Source: an uncultured Eubacteriales bacterium (GTDB lineage Bacteria > Bacillota > Clostridia > Christensenellales > Borkfalkiaceae). From it: a stretch of DNA of 6,917 nucleotides. Below are positions 1 through 6,102 of the stretch, one piece after another (positions within the stretch are counted from its first letter, which is position 1; every line of letters starts with the position of its first letter). The stretch covers positions 1-6,917 of the forward strand of contig CACXHH010000145.1 of NCBI GenBank assembly GCA_902767455.1. Reading direction: 5' to 3'. The notes under the pieces were generated by a model. The model was given only the letters and a program-made list of their open reading frames with translations. It was not told where the DNA came from and did no database searches. The position numbers and the translations under genes were made by a program.

Positions 1-142
1 ATACTATCTTATCGCAAGCGTAGATAATTACGTATACGCCCACGAGAATACCGACGTAATTTAACAGCTCCTTATTAAAAACGAGAACGGCAACACCAAG
101 CAAGATATACGAAACTGTTTTGATAAGTTGCAAAGGTTTCAT
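1..142 (-). CDS. Small membrane protein, N-terminal fragment (runs off left edge)
   Basis: Translation from the ATG at 142-140 stays open for 47 codons to the window edge, so only the N-terminus is visible. It begins MKPLQLIKTVSYILLGVAVL. The ATG is preceded by an AAGGA motif (151-155) at 8-nt spacing, which supports it as a real start. The fragment contains two hydrophobic segments, about residues 10-22 and 29-43, separated by a short polar turn (NKELLN), so it is an integral membrane protein. The pattern of short paired helices loosely recalls DUF308/HdeD-type proteins, but this is an impression from 47 residues and not an assignment. It lies 86 bp downstream of the last transporter permease on the same strand and could be the last gene of the operon or a separately transcribed gene. 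Its function is unknown. Confidence 0.6.
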   Translation of the reverse strand, partial: MKPLQLIKTVSYILLGVAVLVFNKELLNYVGILVGVYVIIYACDKIV

Positions 143-160
143 TTGGTCTTTCCTTTTTAA

Positions 161-192
161 AAGAAGCCCGAGCGCGGATGCCCGAACCCCTT
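161..192 (-). terminator. GU-wobble intercistronic hairpin, weak terminator candidate
   Basis: Read on the minus strand, AAGGGGTTCGGGC (192-180) can fold onto GCTCGGGCTTCTT (173-161) around a 6-nt loop. This gives 13 continuous pairs if G-U wobbles are allowed (about five wobbles). Because it depends on G-U pairs, it forms in the minus-strand transcript and not in the plus-strand one, as expected for an element belonging to the operon mRNA. It is followed only by TTAAAAAGG, so the U-tract is poor. It may act as a leaky terminator or an mRNA 3'-end stabiliser after the last permease. It sits just before the ribosome binding site of the next gene. Confidence 0.4.
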
Positions 193-228
193 AAATCAGC
201 ATATGAAATTACGAATAAATAAGTTTCT

Positions 229-1206
229 TTAGCGTTCTTCCCTGAAATACGGGAGCCCCAGAGCTTGAGGCGGTTGAACGTTTTTGCTTCCTATTATGCT
301 CGTTACGATAAGAACGATTATCGTAACTACGTACGGCAACAGCTTCAAAACGGCGGTGTCCGTAAACGTAAGGCCCTGAACGGTGCCCGGAAGCTTTGCC
401 GCAAGGATATAGAACGCCGCAAAGATTATGGAGCCGAGAATACTTAAAGCGGGGCGCCACAGCGTGAATATTACGAGCGCTACCGACATCCAGCCGAAAG
501 CTTCGATGGTGGAAGCGTTTTCCCAGCTACCGCCGATATAGTCTATGATATAGAAGTATCCGCCGAGCCCCGCGATACCGCTGCCCGTAAGGATTGCCCC
601 GTACTTATAAGCCGAAACGTTGATACCGACGGCGTCTGCCGCGGCGGGGTTTTCTCCTACCGCGCGAAGACAAAGGCCGGGTTTTGTTCTCTTTAAGAAT
701 ACGGACGCGCACACCGCAACGATAACAGCCAGATAGACGAGTACGCCGTGGGATAAGAATATTTCGCCGAACCAACCAAGACTACCCGCAAACGGAAGTT
801 TACCCGTAATCACGGTGCTGGCGGTAAATAACGTCGACCTGTCGATAAGGTTGTCCATCAAGAACTGCGTAAGGCCCGTACCGAAAGTCGTGAGAGCAAG
901 ACCGGTGATGTTCTGGTTACACTTTAACGTAACCGTTAAAAGCGCGTAAATGCCGCCGCCCGCCGCCGCAAATAATACGGAGAAGAGCACGGACACTAAA
1001 AACAGGATAATATACGACGGAGCGCCGCCGCCCGCCGCGCTTACGCACATAGACGCGCCAAGACAGCCGCCTGCCGTGCCCATACACATTATACCGGGGA
1101 TACCAAGATTTAAATGCCCCGATTTTTCGGTGATTATTTCACCGACGCAACCAAAGAGAAATACGGCTGAAAGCGCTATTGCGCTCGAAAGCAATGGTGT
1201 GATCAT
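229..1206 (-). CDS. ABC transporter permease, nucleoside/BMP type (NupQ-like)
   Basis: This is a 325-residue inner-membrane permease of the BPD_transp_2 (LivH/RbsC/NupQ-like) family, one of the two membrane subunits of the purine nucleoside importer encoded here. Hydrophobic segments occur at about residues 5-24, 35-55, 63-90, 99-117, 153-171, 200-221, 237-270 (a pair) and 287-306. The cytoplasmic ATPase-coupling loop is recognisable as GENPAAADAVGINV at 184-197. The C-terminus QPPQALGLPYFREER (311-325) is the conserved tail I associate with NupQ-type permeases. Length is normal for the family (about 310-325). The ATG lies one base after the stop of the other permease, and its AAGGAGG site (1218-1224, 11-nt spacing) is inside the upstream gene, so the two are probably translationally coupled. 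The family assignment is secure; the exact substrate is inferred. Confidence 0.95.
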   Translation of the reverse strand: MITPLLSSAIALSAVFLFGCVGEIITEKSGHLNLGIPGIMCMGTAGGCLGASMCVSAAGGGAPSYIILFLVSVLFSVLFAAAGGGIYALLTVTLKCNQNITGLALTTFGTGLTQFLMDNLIDRSTLFTASTVITGKLPFAGSLGWFGEIFLSHGVLVYLAVIVAVCASVFLKRTKPGLCLRAVGENPAAADAVGINVSAYKYGAILTGSGIAGLGGYFYIIDYIGGSWENASTIEAFGWMSVALVIFTLWRPALSILGSIIFAAFYILAAKLPGTVQGLTFTDTAVLKLLPYVVTIIVLIVTSIIGSKNVQPPQALGLPYFREER

Positions 1207-1207
1207 A

Positions 1208-2398
1208 TCAAGCGTTTCCTCCTTGTTTTTCTTCGGTAGTTTCTTTGATTTCCGTTTCGGGCTTCTTTTCGGGAGCCTTTCTGTTCATTATGAACGAATC
1301 TTCGTCGGGTCGCTTGGAGCTTCTGAACACCAGCCTGTAATTGATGAAGAAGTGGCAGGCTATGATGAAGAAGTAAACGATGCCGAGCGCGACGTTGGCG
1401 ATAGCGTCGTTATAGAAGCCGAAGTCCTGACGGACTTGCCCCATACCGAGAGAAATGAATATGATAAGGAAGGACGTTACTATCGTCACGAGCGGATTGA
1501 AGTTTGCAAGCCACGACGTCATTATCGCCGTAAAGCCCATGCCCGCGTGAGATGTCGGGTTCACGCTGTGGTTTATTCCGCCGACTAACAAAAGACCTAT
1601 AAGCCCGCAAATAGCGCCCGACAGGATAAGCGTTCTTATAGTTATGAACTTGACGTTCATGCCCGCGTATTTAGCCGTATTTTCGCTTTCGCCCACTACC
1701 GCAAGCTCGTAACCGTGCTTACTCTTGTTGAGATAGAAGAACATTACGACGGTGAGAAGAGTTACTACGAGAATAGGCAGGAATTGATCGTTTATTATCG
1801 ACGGAAGGCCGTATTCGGTGATCGGGCTTAAACTTCCCGAACCCTTAGGCGCCCAGATGGTTATCATTACCGTGACGAGCCCTTCGGCTATGTAGTTAAG
1901 CATGAGCGTAAAGAGCGTTTCGTTGGTCTTGAAAAACGCCTTGAATACGGCGGGGATAGCCGCCCATATTATACCGGCGCCGACGCAGCAGATTATCATA
2001 AGTATTACTACTACCGCGTTTGAAACGCCCGATTCTTTGCCCCATTTCATAAGCGCGTAGCCGACGAGACAGCTTATGACTATCTGTCCGTTAGCGCCGA
2101 GATTCCAGAACTTCATTCTGAACGCGGGAAGGAGCGCGAGCGATACGCCGAGAAGAAGCGCGCCGTCCCTTAAAAACACCCAAAAACGTCTTTGGGTACC
2201 GAACACGCCGTCGAACATCGAAGTAAACATCTCAAAGGGGTTGTCGGTGTCTTCCGAGCAGAGAGCACAGAAAATGCTTACCAAAAGCAAGCCGCCCACG
2301 AACGCCGCGGCGTATATAAGCAATTTCTTTTTGACCGACATATCTTCACGCTTTACGACGTGAAACAGCGGTTCGTGGACCGTTTTATTGCCTGTCAT
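1208..2398 (-). CDS. ABC transporter permease, nucleoside/BMP type (NupP-like)
   Basis: This is a 396-residue permease of the BPD_transp_2 family, the partner of the next permease in a heterodimeric nucleoside importer. After a short cytoplasmic N-terminus comes a first helix (about 24-47) and then the conserved stretch around FRMKFWNLGANGQIVI (93-108), the family's 'FNIGAEGQ' motif. Further helices lie at about 127-152, 160-182, 206-223, 251-274, 287-319 and 331-355. The ATPase-coupling loop is GESENTAKYAGMNV (236-249). The last 35-40 residues are a highly charged, Lys/Glu-rich cytoplasmic tail. The ATG overlaps the end of the ATPase gene by 14 bp in a different frame. A GAGGAGG site (2405-2411) at 6-nt spacing fixes the start. 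The overlap implies coupled translation and matched amounts of ATPase and permease. Confidence 0.95.
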   Translation of the reverse strand: MTGNKTVHEPLFHVVKREDMSVKKKLLIYAAAFVGGLLLVSIFCALCSEDTDNPFEMFTSMFDGVFGTQRRFWVFLRDGALLLGVSLALLPAFRMKFWNLGANGQIVISCLVGYALMKWGKESGVSNAVVVILMIICCVGAGIIWAAIPAVFKAFFKTNETLFTLMLNYIAEGLVTVMITIWAPKGSGSLSPITEYGLPSIINDQFLPILVVTLLTVVMFFYLNKSKHGYELAVVGESENTAKYAGMNVKFITIRTLILSGAICGLIGLLLVGGINHSVNPTSHAGMGFTAIMTSWLANFNPLVTIVTSFLIIFISLGMGQVRQDFGFYNDAIANVALGIVYFFIIACHFFINYRLVFRSSKRPDEDSFIMNRKAPEKKPETEIKETTEEKQGGNA

Positions 2399-3998
2399 CG
2401 TTTTCCTCCTCGGAAGATTTCTTCCACTGTTCTTCGGTAAGGTTACTGTCTTTGGCGATACCGAAGCGTTTATCCTTCTTTTCTTCGGTAAGATCGAGCG
2501 AGCCCGTCATCATAAGCCCGAGTTCTTCCTTCGTCGTCTTTTCGGCGTGGACGATGCCCATGACTTTGCCGTGACAAAGTACCATTATCTTGTCGCAAAG
2601 GGCGAGCATTACGTCAAGGTCTTCACCTATGAACAAAATACCCGTACCTTTAAGCTTTTCTTCGTTTAAAATGTCGTATATCGCGTAAGAAGAGTTGATG
2701 TCGAGCCCTCTTACGGGGTACGCCGTGACTATTACGTTAGGTCCCGACTCTATCTCGCGGCCGACGAGAACTTTCTGCACGTTGCCGCCAGAAAGCCTTC
2801 TTACGGGAGTTTCGGATGACGGAGTTACTATTTCAAGCCTTTTGATAAGGTCGTTGGCGCGTTTACGGGCGGTCACCCTGTCTACGAACGGACCTTTGGC
2901 TTCGCCGTAGTTTTTGAGCATCATGTTGTCGGTTATCGAGAACGACGGAGCAAGCCCCATGCCGAGCCTGTCTTCGGGGATAAAGCTCATAGATACGCCT
3001 TTTTCGGATATCTGCTTCGCAGAAAGACCTATCAGACTTTCGCCCTTGTGCATTATCTGCCCGCCTACTATCTTTCTCAAGCCCGCGATGGCTTCGCAAA
3101 GTTCCTTCTGACCGCAACCCTCTATCCCGGCAACGCCGAGTATCTCGCCGCCGCGGATATAGAAGCTTACGTCGTCGATAGCCCTGCTGCCGTTGTCCGA
3201 ATTTATGGACAGGTTTCTTATTTCGAGAAGCGGTTTGTCGAACTGAGTTTTCGGTCTGTTGATTTTAAGTTCGACCTTTTTACCGACCATCATTTCGGTA
3301 AGCTCTTTGGCGTTCGTTTCCGAAGTGTTGACGGTACCTACGTATTCGCCCTTTCTCAAAATGGAAACGCGGTCGGAAATGGCGAGAACTTCGTTGAGTT
3401 TGTGAGTGATTATTATTATCGACTTGCCGTCTTCGCGCATACGGCGAAGAATAGCGAAGAGTTTTTCCGTTTCCTGCGGGGTAAGAACGGCGGTAGGCTC
3501 GTCGAGAATAAGTATATCCGCGCCGCGGTATAATACCTTGATTATCTCGACCGTCTGCTTTTCGGAAACGGACATATCGTAGATCTTCTTTTTAGGATCT
3601 ATATTGAAACCGTATTTTTCGGCGATTGCAGAAACACGGGCGTTTATCGATTTTTGATTGTACACGCCGCCGTCTTTAAGACCTAAAACTATATTCTGCG
3701 CGGCGGTAAAAACGTCTACCAGCTTGAAGTGCTGGTGTATCATACCTATTTTGTGGTCAAACGCGTCTTTCGGGGAACGGATAACGACTTCTTTGCCGTT
3801 TACGAATATCTGACCTTCGTCGGGCGTGTAAATGCCCGAGATCATATTCATAAGGGTAGTTTTACCGCTACCGTTTTCTCCGAGCAACGACAAAATCTCG
3901 CCCTTGTAAAGCGTCATGTTGACGTTCTTGTTGGCGATTACTTTACCAAAGAAATATTTACTTATGTTTTTTAACTCGATAGCTACGGGTCTTTCCAT
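2385..3998 (-). CDS. Double-domain ABC transporter ATPase, nucleoside type (NupO-like)
   Basis: This 537-residue cytoplasmic ATPase has two fused nucleotide-binding domains, the form that powers sugar and nucleoside importers (RbsA/NupO/YufO group). Domain 1 has Walker A GENGSGKT (40-47), Q-loop Gln89, signature SVSEK (143-147), Walker B DILILDEP (161-168) and H-loop His199. Domain 2 has a degenerate Walker A, GIEGCGQK (291-298), lacking the usual GK[ST]; PEDR (341-344); a proper signature LSGGN (402-406); and a Walker B NVIVTAYP (421-428) with Tyr427 where the catalytic Glu would be. One composite ATP site is therefore intact (Walker A/B of domain 1 with LSGGN of domain 2) and the other is degenerate, as is usual in this family. 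A charged tail of about 37 residues follows the normal family end near residue 500. The start ATG has only a weak AAGAG site, unlike its neighbours. Confidence 0.96.
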   Translation of the reverse strand: MERPVAIELKNISKYFFGKVIANKNVNMTLYKGEILSLLGENGSGKTTLMNMISGIYTPDEGQIFVNGKEVVIRSPKDAFDHKIGMIHQHFKLVDVFTAAQNIVLGLKDGGVYNQKSINARVSAIAEKYGFNIDPKKKIYDMSVSEKQTVEIIKVLYRGADILILDEPTAVLTPQETEKLFAILRRMREDGKSIIIITHKLNEVLAISDRVSILRKGEYVGTVNTSETNAKELTEMMVGKKVELKINRPKTQFDKPLLEIRNLSINSDNGSRAIDDVSFYIRGGEILGVAGIEGCGQKELCEAIAGLRKIVGGQIMHKGESLIGLSAKQISEKGVSMSFIPEDRLGMGLAPSFSITDNMMLKNYGEAKGPFVDRVTARKRANDLIKRLEIVTPSSETPVRRLSGGNVQKVLVGREIESGPNVIVTAYPVRGLDINSSYAIYDILNEEKLKGTGILFIGEDLDVMLALCDKIMVLCHGKVMGIVHAEKTTKEELGLMMTGSLDLTEEKKDKRFGIAKDSNLTEEQWKKSSEEENDDRQ

Positions 3999-4005
3999 TA
4001 TATAA

Positions 4006-4010
4006 CTCTT
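4006..4010 (-). promoter_or_regulatory. Weak ribosome binding site of the ATPase gene
   Basis: AAGAG on the minus strand lies 7 nt before the ATPase ATG (3998-3996). It is the only poor Shine-Dalgarno in the cluster; the other genes have AAGGAG, GGAGG, AAGGAGG or similar. Together with the hairpin upstream it suggests lower production of the ATPase than of the binding protein. The ATG itself is supported because ELKNISKYF begins the domain shortly after it. Confidence 0.5.
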
Positions 4011-4011
4011 G

Positions 4012-4050
4012 ATTTCGTATTATATATTTTTTCTCTGTAAATTTCGTATT
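4012..4050 (-). repeat. Direct repeat of a decamer around a TATAAT in the ATPase leader
   Basis: AATACGAAAT on the minus strand (ATTTCGTATT on plus) occurs exactly twice, at 4012-4021 and 4041-4050, 29 bp apart, in the AT-rich leader of the ATPase gene. A TATAAT (4019-4024) overlaps the proximal copy. No convincing -35 box lies at 16-18 bp, so a promoter here is not established. The repeats could be activator or repressor sites or chance in AT-rich DNA. Confidence 0.35.
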
Positions 4051-4081
4051 GTTTATCTGTTTTTACGTTTCCTTTATAAAA

Positions 4082-4120
4082 CCTTTAAGGGCGGGAATAG
4101 AATCCCCGCCCTGATAAAGG
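4082..4120 (-). terminator. Strong hairpin between binding-protein and ATPase genes
   Basis: On the minus strand CCTTTA (4120-4115), a 2-nt bulge, then AGGGCGGG (4112-4105), a 9-nt loop and CCCGCCCT TAAAGG (4095-4082) form a 14-pair stem with an all-Watson-Crick GC-rich core. It is followed by TTTTATA, a short U-tract. It starts 15 bp after the stop codon of the binding-protein gene. The likely role is partial termination and/or protection of the upstream mRNA from 3' exonucleases, so the lipoprotein is made in excess over the membrane complex. Such intercistronic hairpins after solute-binding protein genes are well known in ABC operons. Confidence 0.8.
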
Positions 4121-4135
4121 ATTTTTACGTTTAAA

Positions 4136-5398
4136 TCAGAATATCGCGTTGAGAAGCGTGATACGGTCTATCTGAATGTCGAAGTAAGGAGCGGAACGTT
4201 TGTCGCTTTCTGCGAAGTAACGCATTCCGTTAACGGTTTTAACTACGTCGGTGTCGCCCGTGAAAGCTACGTCGGTATCGACGTCGGCATGGTATTGGAG
4301 AAGGTGACCGGTTTCGTCGATCGTAGCGTTTACGTTAAGACCGAAATCGTTTTCGCCGTTGGTGCCGGCGGCTCTCTTGGTTACGGTGAAGGTGGAGCAA
4401 TCGAATACCTGACGGGTACCTGCTTTGAGTTCTTTTTCAACAGCCTGTACTTTTTCAAGCGTGCCTTCGGCTACGTTGGGACCGAGAGCCCACTGTACGG
4501 AAGAATTTTCCATCGTGCCCGTGTAGTCGGTGGCAACGGCGGCGCCGCCCATAGCCTGATCGAGCATCATTTCAAAATAAGGAACCCAGTTGATCTTGGA
4601 GTAAGCAACGAGAGTGTTAAGACCGGTGCTGCCGTTGTAAGCAACGTTGGGAACGGTTGCGTTCTGGCAAGCGGTAGGAGCGCCCATGGAGTCGGCGTGC
4701 TGAGAAATAAGAACGGCGCCGTTACCGATAAGGGTGTTGGCAACTTCTTTTTCAAGAGTTTCGTCGTACCATTTACCGGTGAACTGAACTTGCATGGTAG
4801 CGGTGTAGCCTTCATCGAGAGCGGCTTCGAGGCCAAGGAACCAAGCGGTGTAACCGGAGATAACTTCCGCGTAGGTGTAAGCGCCGATATAGCCGACCTG
4901 GAAGTTGTTGTTTTTGGCTTTGTTTTTCATCGTGTTGAGGAGAAGACCTGCGGCGTAACCGGCAAGATATCTGCCTTCGTAGATGGAAGCGAACGCGTTG
5001 TGGAAGTTGGCAAGTTTTTCGGTGTGAGCCTTGGTGCCGGTAGCGTGATAGAACTGAACGTTCGTAAATTCTTTGGCGGCTTTGATCATATAATCTTCGT
5101 GACCGAAAGAGTCTGCGAAAATAGCTTTATAGCCCTTATCCGCGAAGTCGGCGGCGGCGGTGTAGCAGCTATCGTCTTCGTCGATGTCGGATTTGACGGT
5201 GTACTGGCTCTTTTTGAGACCTTTGTTCTGACAAGCGGTGTTGAAAGCGTCGATAAAATTCTTATCGTAAGTGGAGCTGGAGCCGTGGAGAGTAATAAGA
5301 GCGGCAACAGGTTCGGCCTTTTCGCCGCAGGCGGCTAAAGTGGCTACGCATGCTACGGACATAGCAAGAGTAAGCAGGAGTGCGATGACCTTTTTCAT
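4136..5398 (-). CDS. BMP-family substrate-binding lipoprotein of a nucleoside ABC transporter
   Basis: This 420-residue surface lipoprotein captures the substrate for the importer. Residues 1-24 are a lipoprotein signal: MKK, a hydrophobic core, and lipobox LAAC with Cys24 as the lipidated residue. The rest fits the BMP (PnrA/Med-like periplasmic-binding) fold. It has an N-terminal strand with GSSSTYDKNF (39-48), ADSFGHEDYMIKAA (95-108), FHNAFASIYEGRYLAGYAAG (132-151), GYIGAYTYAEVISGY (169-183), ISQHADSMGAPTAC (231-244), NGSTG (255-259), INWVPYF (269-275) and FDCSTFTV (332-339). The combination, especially HADSMGAP and NFHNAF, matches a clostridial BMP subgroup I know from memory. The start was chosen for the signal peptide and a GGAGG 6 nt upstream; an upstream TTG at 5449 in the same frame lacks both. 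It lies 47 bp after xpt and is followed by a strong hairpin. The exact ligand (guanosine, inosine, xanthosine or similar) is inferred. Confidence 0.95.
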   Translation of the reverse strand: MKKVIALLLTLAMSVACVATLAACGEKAEPVAALITLHGSSSTYDKNFIDAFNTACQNKGLKKSQYTVKSDIDEDDSCYTAAADFADKGYKAIFADSFGHEDYMIKAAKEFTNVQFYHATGTKAHTEKLANFHNAFASIYEGRYLAGYAAGLLLNTMKNKAKNNNFQVGYIGAYTYAEVISGYTAWFLGLEAALDEGYTATMQVQFTGKWYDETLEKEVANTLIGNGAVLISQHADSMGAPTACQNATVPNVAYNGSTGLNTLVAYSKINWVPYFEMMLDQAMGGAAVATDYTGTMENSSVQWALGPNVAEGTLEKVQAVEKELKAGTRQVFDCSTFTVTKRAAGTNGENDFGLNVNATIDETGHLLQYHADVDTDVAFTGDTDVVKTVNGMRYFAESDKRSAPYFDIQIDRITLLNAIF

Positions 5399-5404
5399 AA
5401 AAAA

Positions 5405-5409
5405 CCTCC
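5405..5409 (-). promoter_or_regulatory. Ribosome binding site fixing the lipoprotein start
   Basis: GGAGG on the minus strand sits 6 nt (all T) before the ATG at 5398-5396. It decides in favour of the MKKVIALLL start over the in-frame upstream TTG at 5449, which has no such site and would place 17 residues including Arg and Asp ahead of the signal peptide. Confidence 0.85.
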
Positions 5410-5411
5410 AA

Positions 5412-5432
5412 AATCTATCTATACGATAGATT
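5412..5432 (-). promoter_or_regulatory. Perfect inverted repeat, candidate operator or 5' mRNA hairpin
   Basis: AATCTATC (5412-5419 on plus), a 5-bp centre TATAC, and GATAGATT (5425-5432) form a perfect 8-bp inverted repeat. It lies 2 bp before the lipoprotein's GGAGG and directly downstream of an extended -10 element, so it covers the expected transcription start. This placement fits a repressor operator. In RNA it would be a weak AU-rich hairpin that leaves the ribosome site free. I do not recognise the sequence as the site of a known regulator. Confidence 0.55.
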
Positions 5433-5434
5433 AA

Positions 5435-5443
5435 ATTATAACA
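5435..5443 (-). promoter_or_regulatory. Extended -10 promoter candidate for the lipoprotein gene
   Basis: TGTTATAAT on the minus strand is an exact TG-N-TATAAT extended -10 element lying between the xpt stop codon and the lipoprotein gene. No -35 match lies at 16-18 bp (that region is GC-rich coding sequence of xpt), which extended -10 promoters can tolerate. Initiation would be near 5428, inside the inverted repeat. It would give the binding protein an extra promoter independent of xpt. Confidence 0.45.
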
Positions 5444-5445
5444 AA

Positions 5446-6027
5446 TCAATCTTCGTCGGGGCGGAAAACTATGTTTCCGTTTTCCATACTGTCGATAACG
5501 GCAAGGGACAAGACCTTCACGCCGCGGGCTCTTAACGCGTCGCCCCCGCCCTGATAGCCTTTTTCGATCGCCGCAACGACCCCGACTACGTTCGCGCCCG
5601 CCTGTTCAATAAGCGACAAAAGACCGTTCGCCGCTTCGCCGCGAGCAAGAAAATCGTCCATAACGAGAACGTTTTCGCCTTTTGAAAGATATTCCTTGCT
5701 GACCAATATGTTGTTGGTCGTGCCGTGAGTGTAAGATACTACGGGAGCGGTGTACACGTCGTCTGAAATGTTGGTCGATTTCGACTTTTTCGCAAATAGA
5801 ACGGGGCAACAAAAAAACTGCGCAGTAAGACAAGCGAACGCTATGCCGGAGGCTTCTACCGTCAGTATCTTGTCTACTTTGCAGTCGGAAAATTTTTCGT
5901 GAACGAACTTGCCCATTTCGGCGAGCAGTTCCACGTCGATACGGTGGTTTAAAAAACCGTCGACTTTAAGAACGTCGCCCGAGAGGACCTTACCTTTTTT
6001 CAAAACAGCACTTTTTAAAAGCTCCAT
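5446..6027 (-). CDS. xpt: Xanthine phosphoribosyltransferase
   Basis: This 193-residue cytoplasmic enzyme transfers phosphoribose from PRPP to xanthine, giving XMP, which GuaA then converts to GMP. Length and sequence match B. subtilis Xpt (194 aa). The N-terminal block VLKVDGFLNHRID (19-31) is diagnostic. ILTVEASGIAFA (54-65) contains the phosphoribosyltransferase E-[AS]-SG turn. VLVMDDFLARGEA (120-132) is the PRPP-binding loop with acidic pair Asp124-Asp125, followed by IEKGYQGGG (154-162). The PRPP loop has ARGEA where I recall ANGQA in Bacillus, a mild change. The ATG is preceded by AAGGAG (6033-6038) at 5-nt spacing and by a perfect sigma-A promoter. As first gene of an operon with a nucleoside importer it makes a purine salvage unit. 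In Bacillus, xpt is paired with the permease pbuX; here it is paired with an ABC importer. Confidence 0.96.
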   Translation of the reverse strand: MELLKSAVLKKGKVLSGDVLKVDGFLNHRIDVELLAEMGKFVHEKFSDCKVDKILTVEASGIAFACLTAQFFCCPVLFAKKSKSTNISDDVYTAPVVSYTHGTTNNILVSKEYLSKGENVLVMDDFLARGEAANGLLSLIEQAGANVVGVVAAIEKGYQGGGDALRARGVKVLSLAVIDSMENGNIVFRPDED

Positions 6028-6073
6028 TTTTTCTCCTTAAGTAAGACGCAAGTTCAATGTTTCTTATGCGTAC

Positions 6074-6102
6074 ATTATAAATAACTTTTAAGCGATTGTC
6101 AA
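6074..6102 (-). promoter_or_regulatory. Consensus sigma-A promoter of the xpt operon
   Basis: On the minus strand TTGACA (6102-6097), a 17-bp spacer, and TATAAT (6079-6074) match the housekeeping consensus in all twelve positions. Transcription should start near 6067, giving a leader of about 40 nt before the xpt ATG. A promoter this perfect should be very strong unless repressed, consistent with the operator-like sequences immediately upstream. Confidence 0.88.

Noticed and set aside
950..3533. Other plus-strand open frames opposite the permeases and ATPase (for example 950-1588 and 3048-3533)
   Set aside because: They lie opposite well-identified genes and show no protein family features, so they are shadow frames.
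2385..3998. ATPase as a decaying gene because of its degenerate second Walker A
   Set aside because: Loss of the second P-loop is normal for this double-domain family; the frame is intact and the other site is complete.
4289..5338. Long plus-strand open frame (about 349 codons) opposite the lipoprotein gene
   Set aside because: It is exactly codon-in-register with the minus-strand gene, so it stays open simply because that gene avoids TTA, CTA and TCA codons. It has no recognisable domains, is Gly/Val/Phe-rich, and the minus-strand gene is unmistakable.
5399..5449. Upstream TTG start extending the lipoprotein by 17 residues
   Set aside because: It would place a charged segment before the signal peptide and lacks a ribosome site, whereas the ATG at 5398 has GGAGG at 6 nt.
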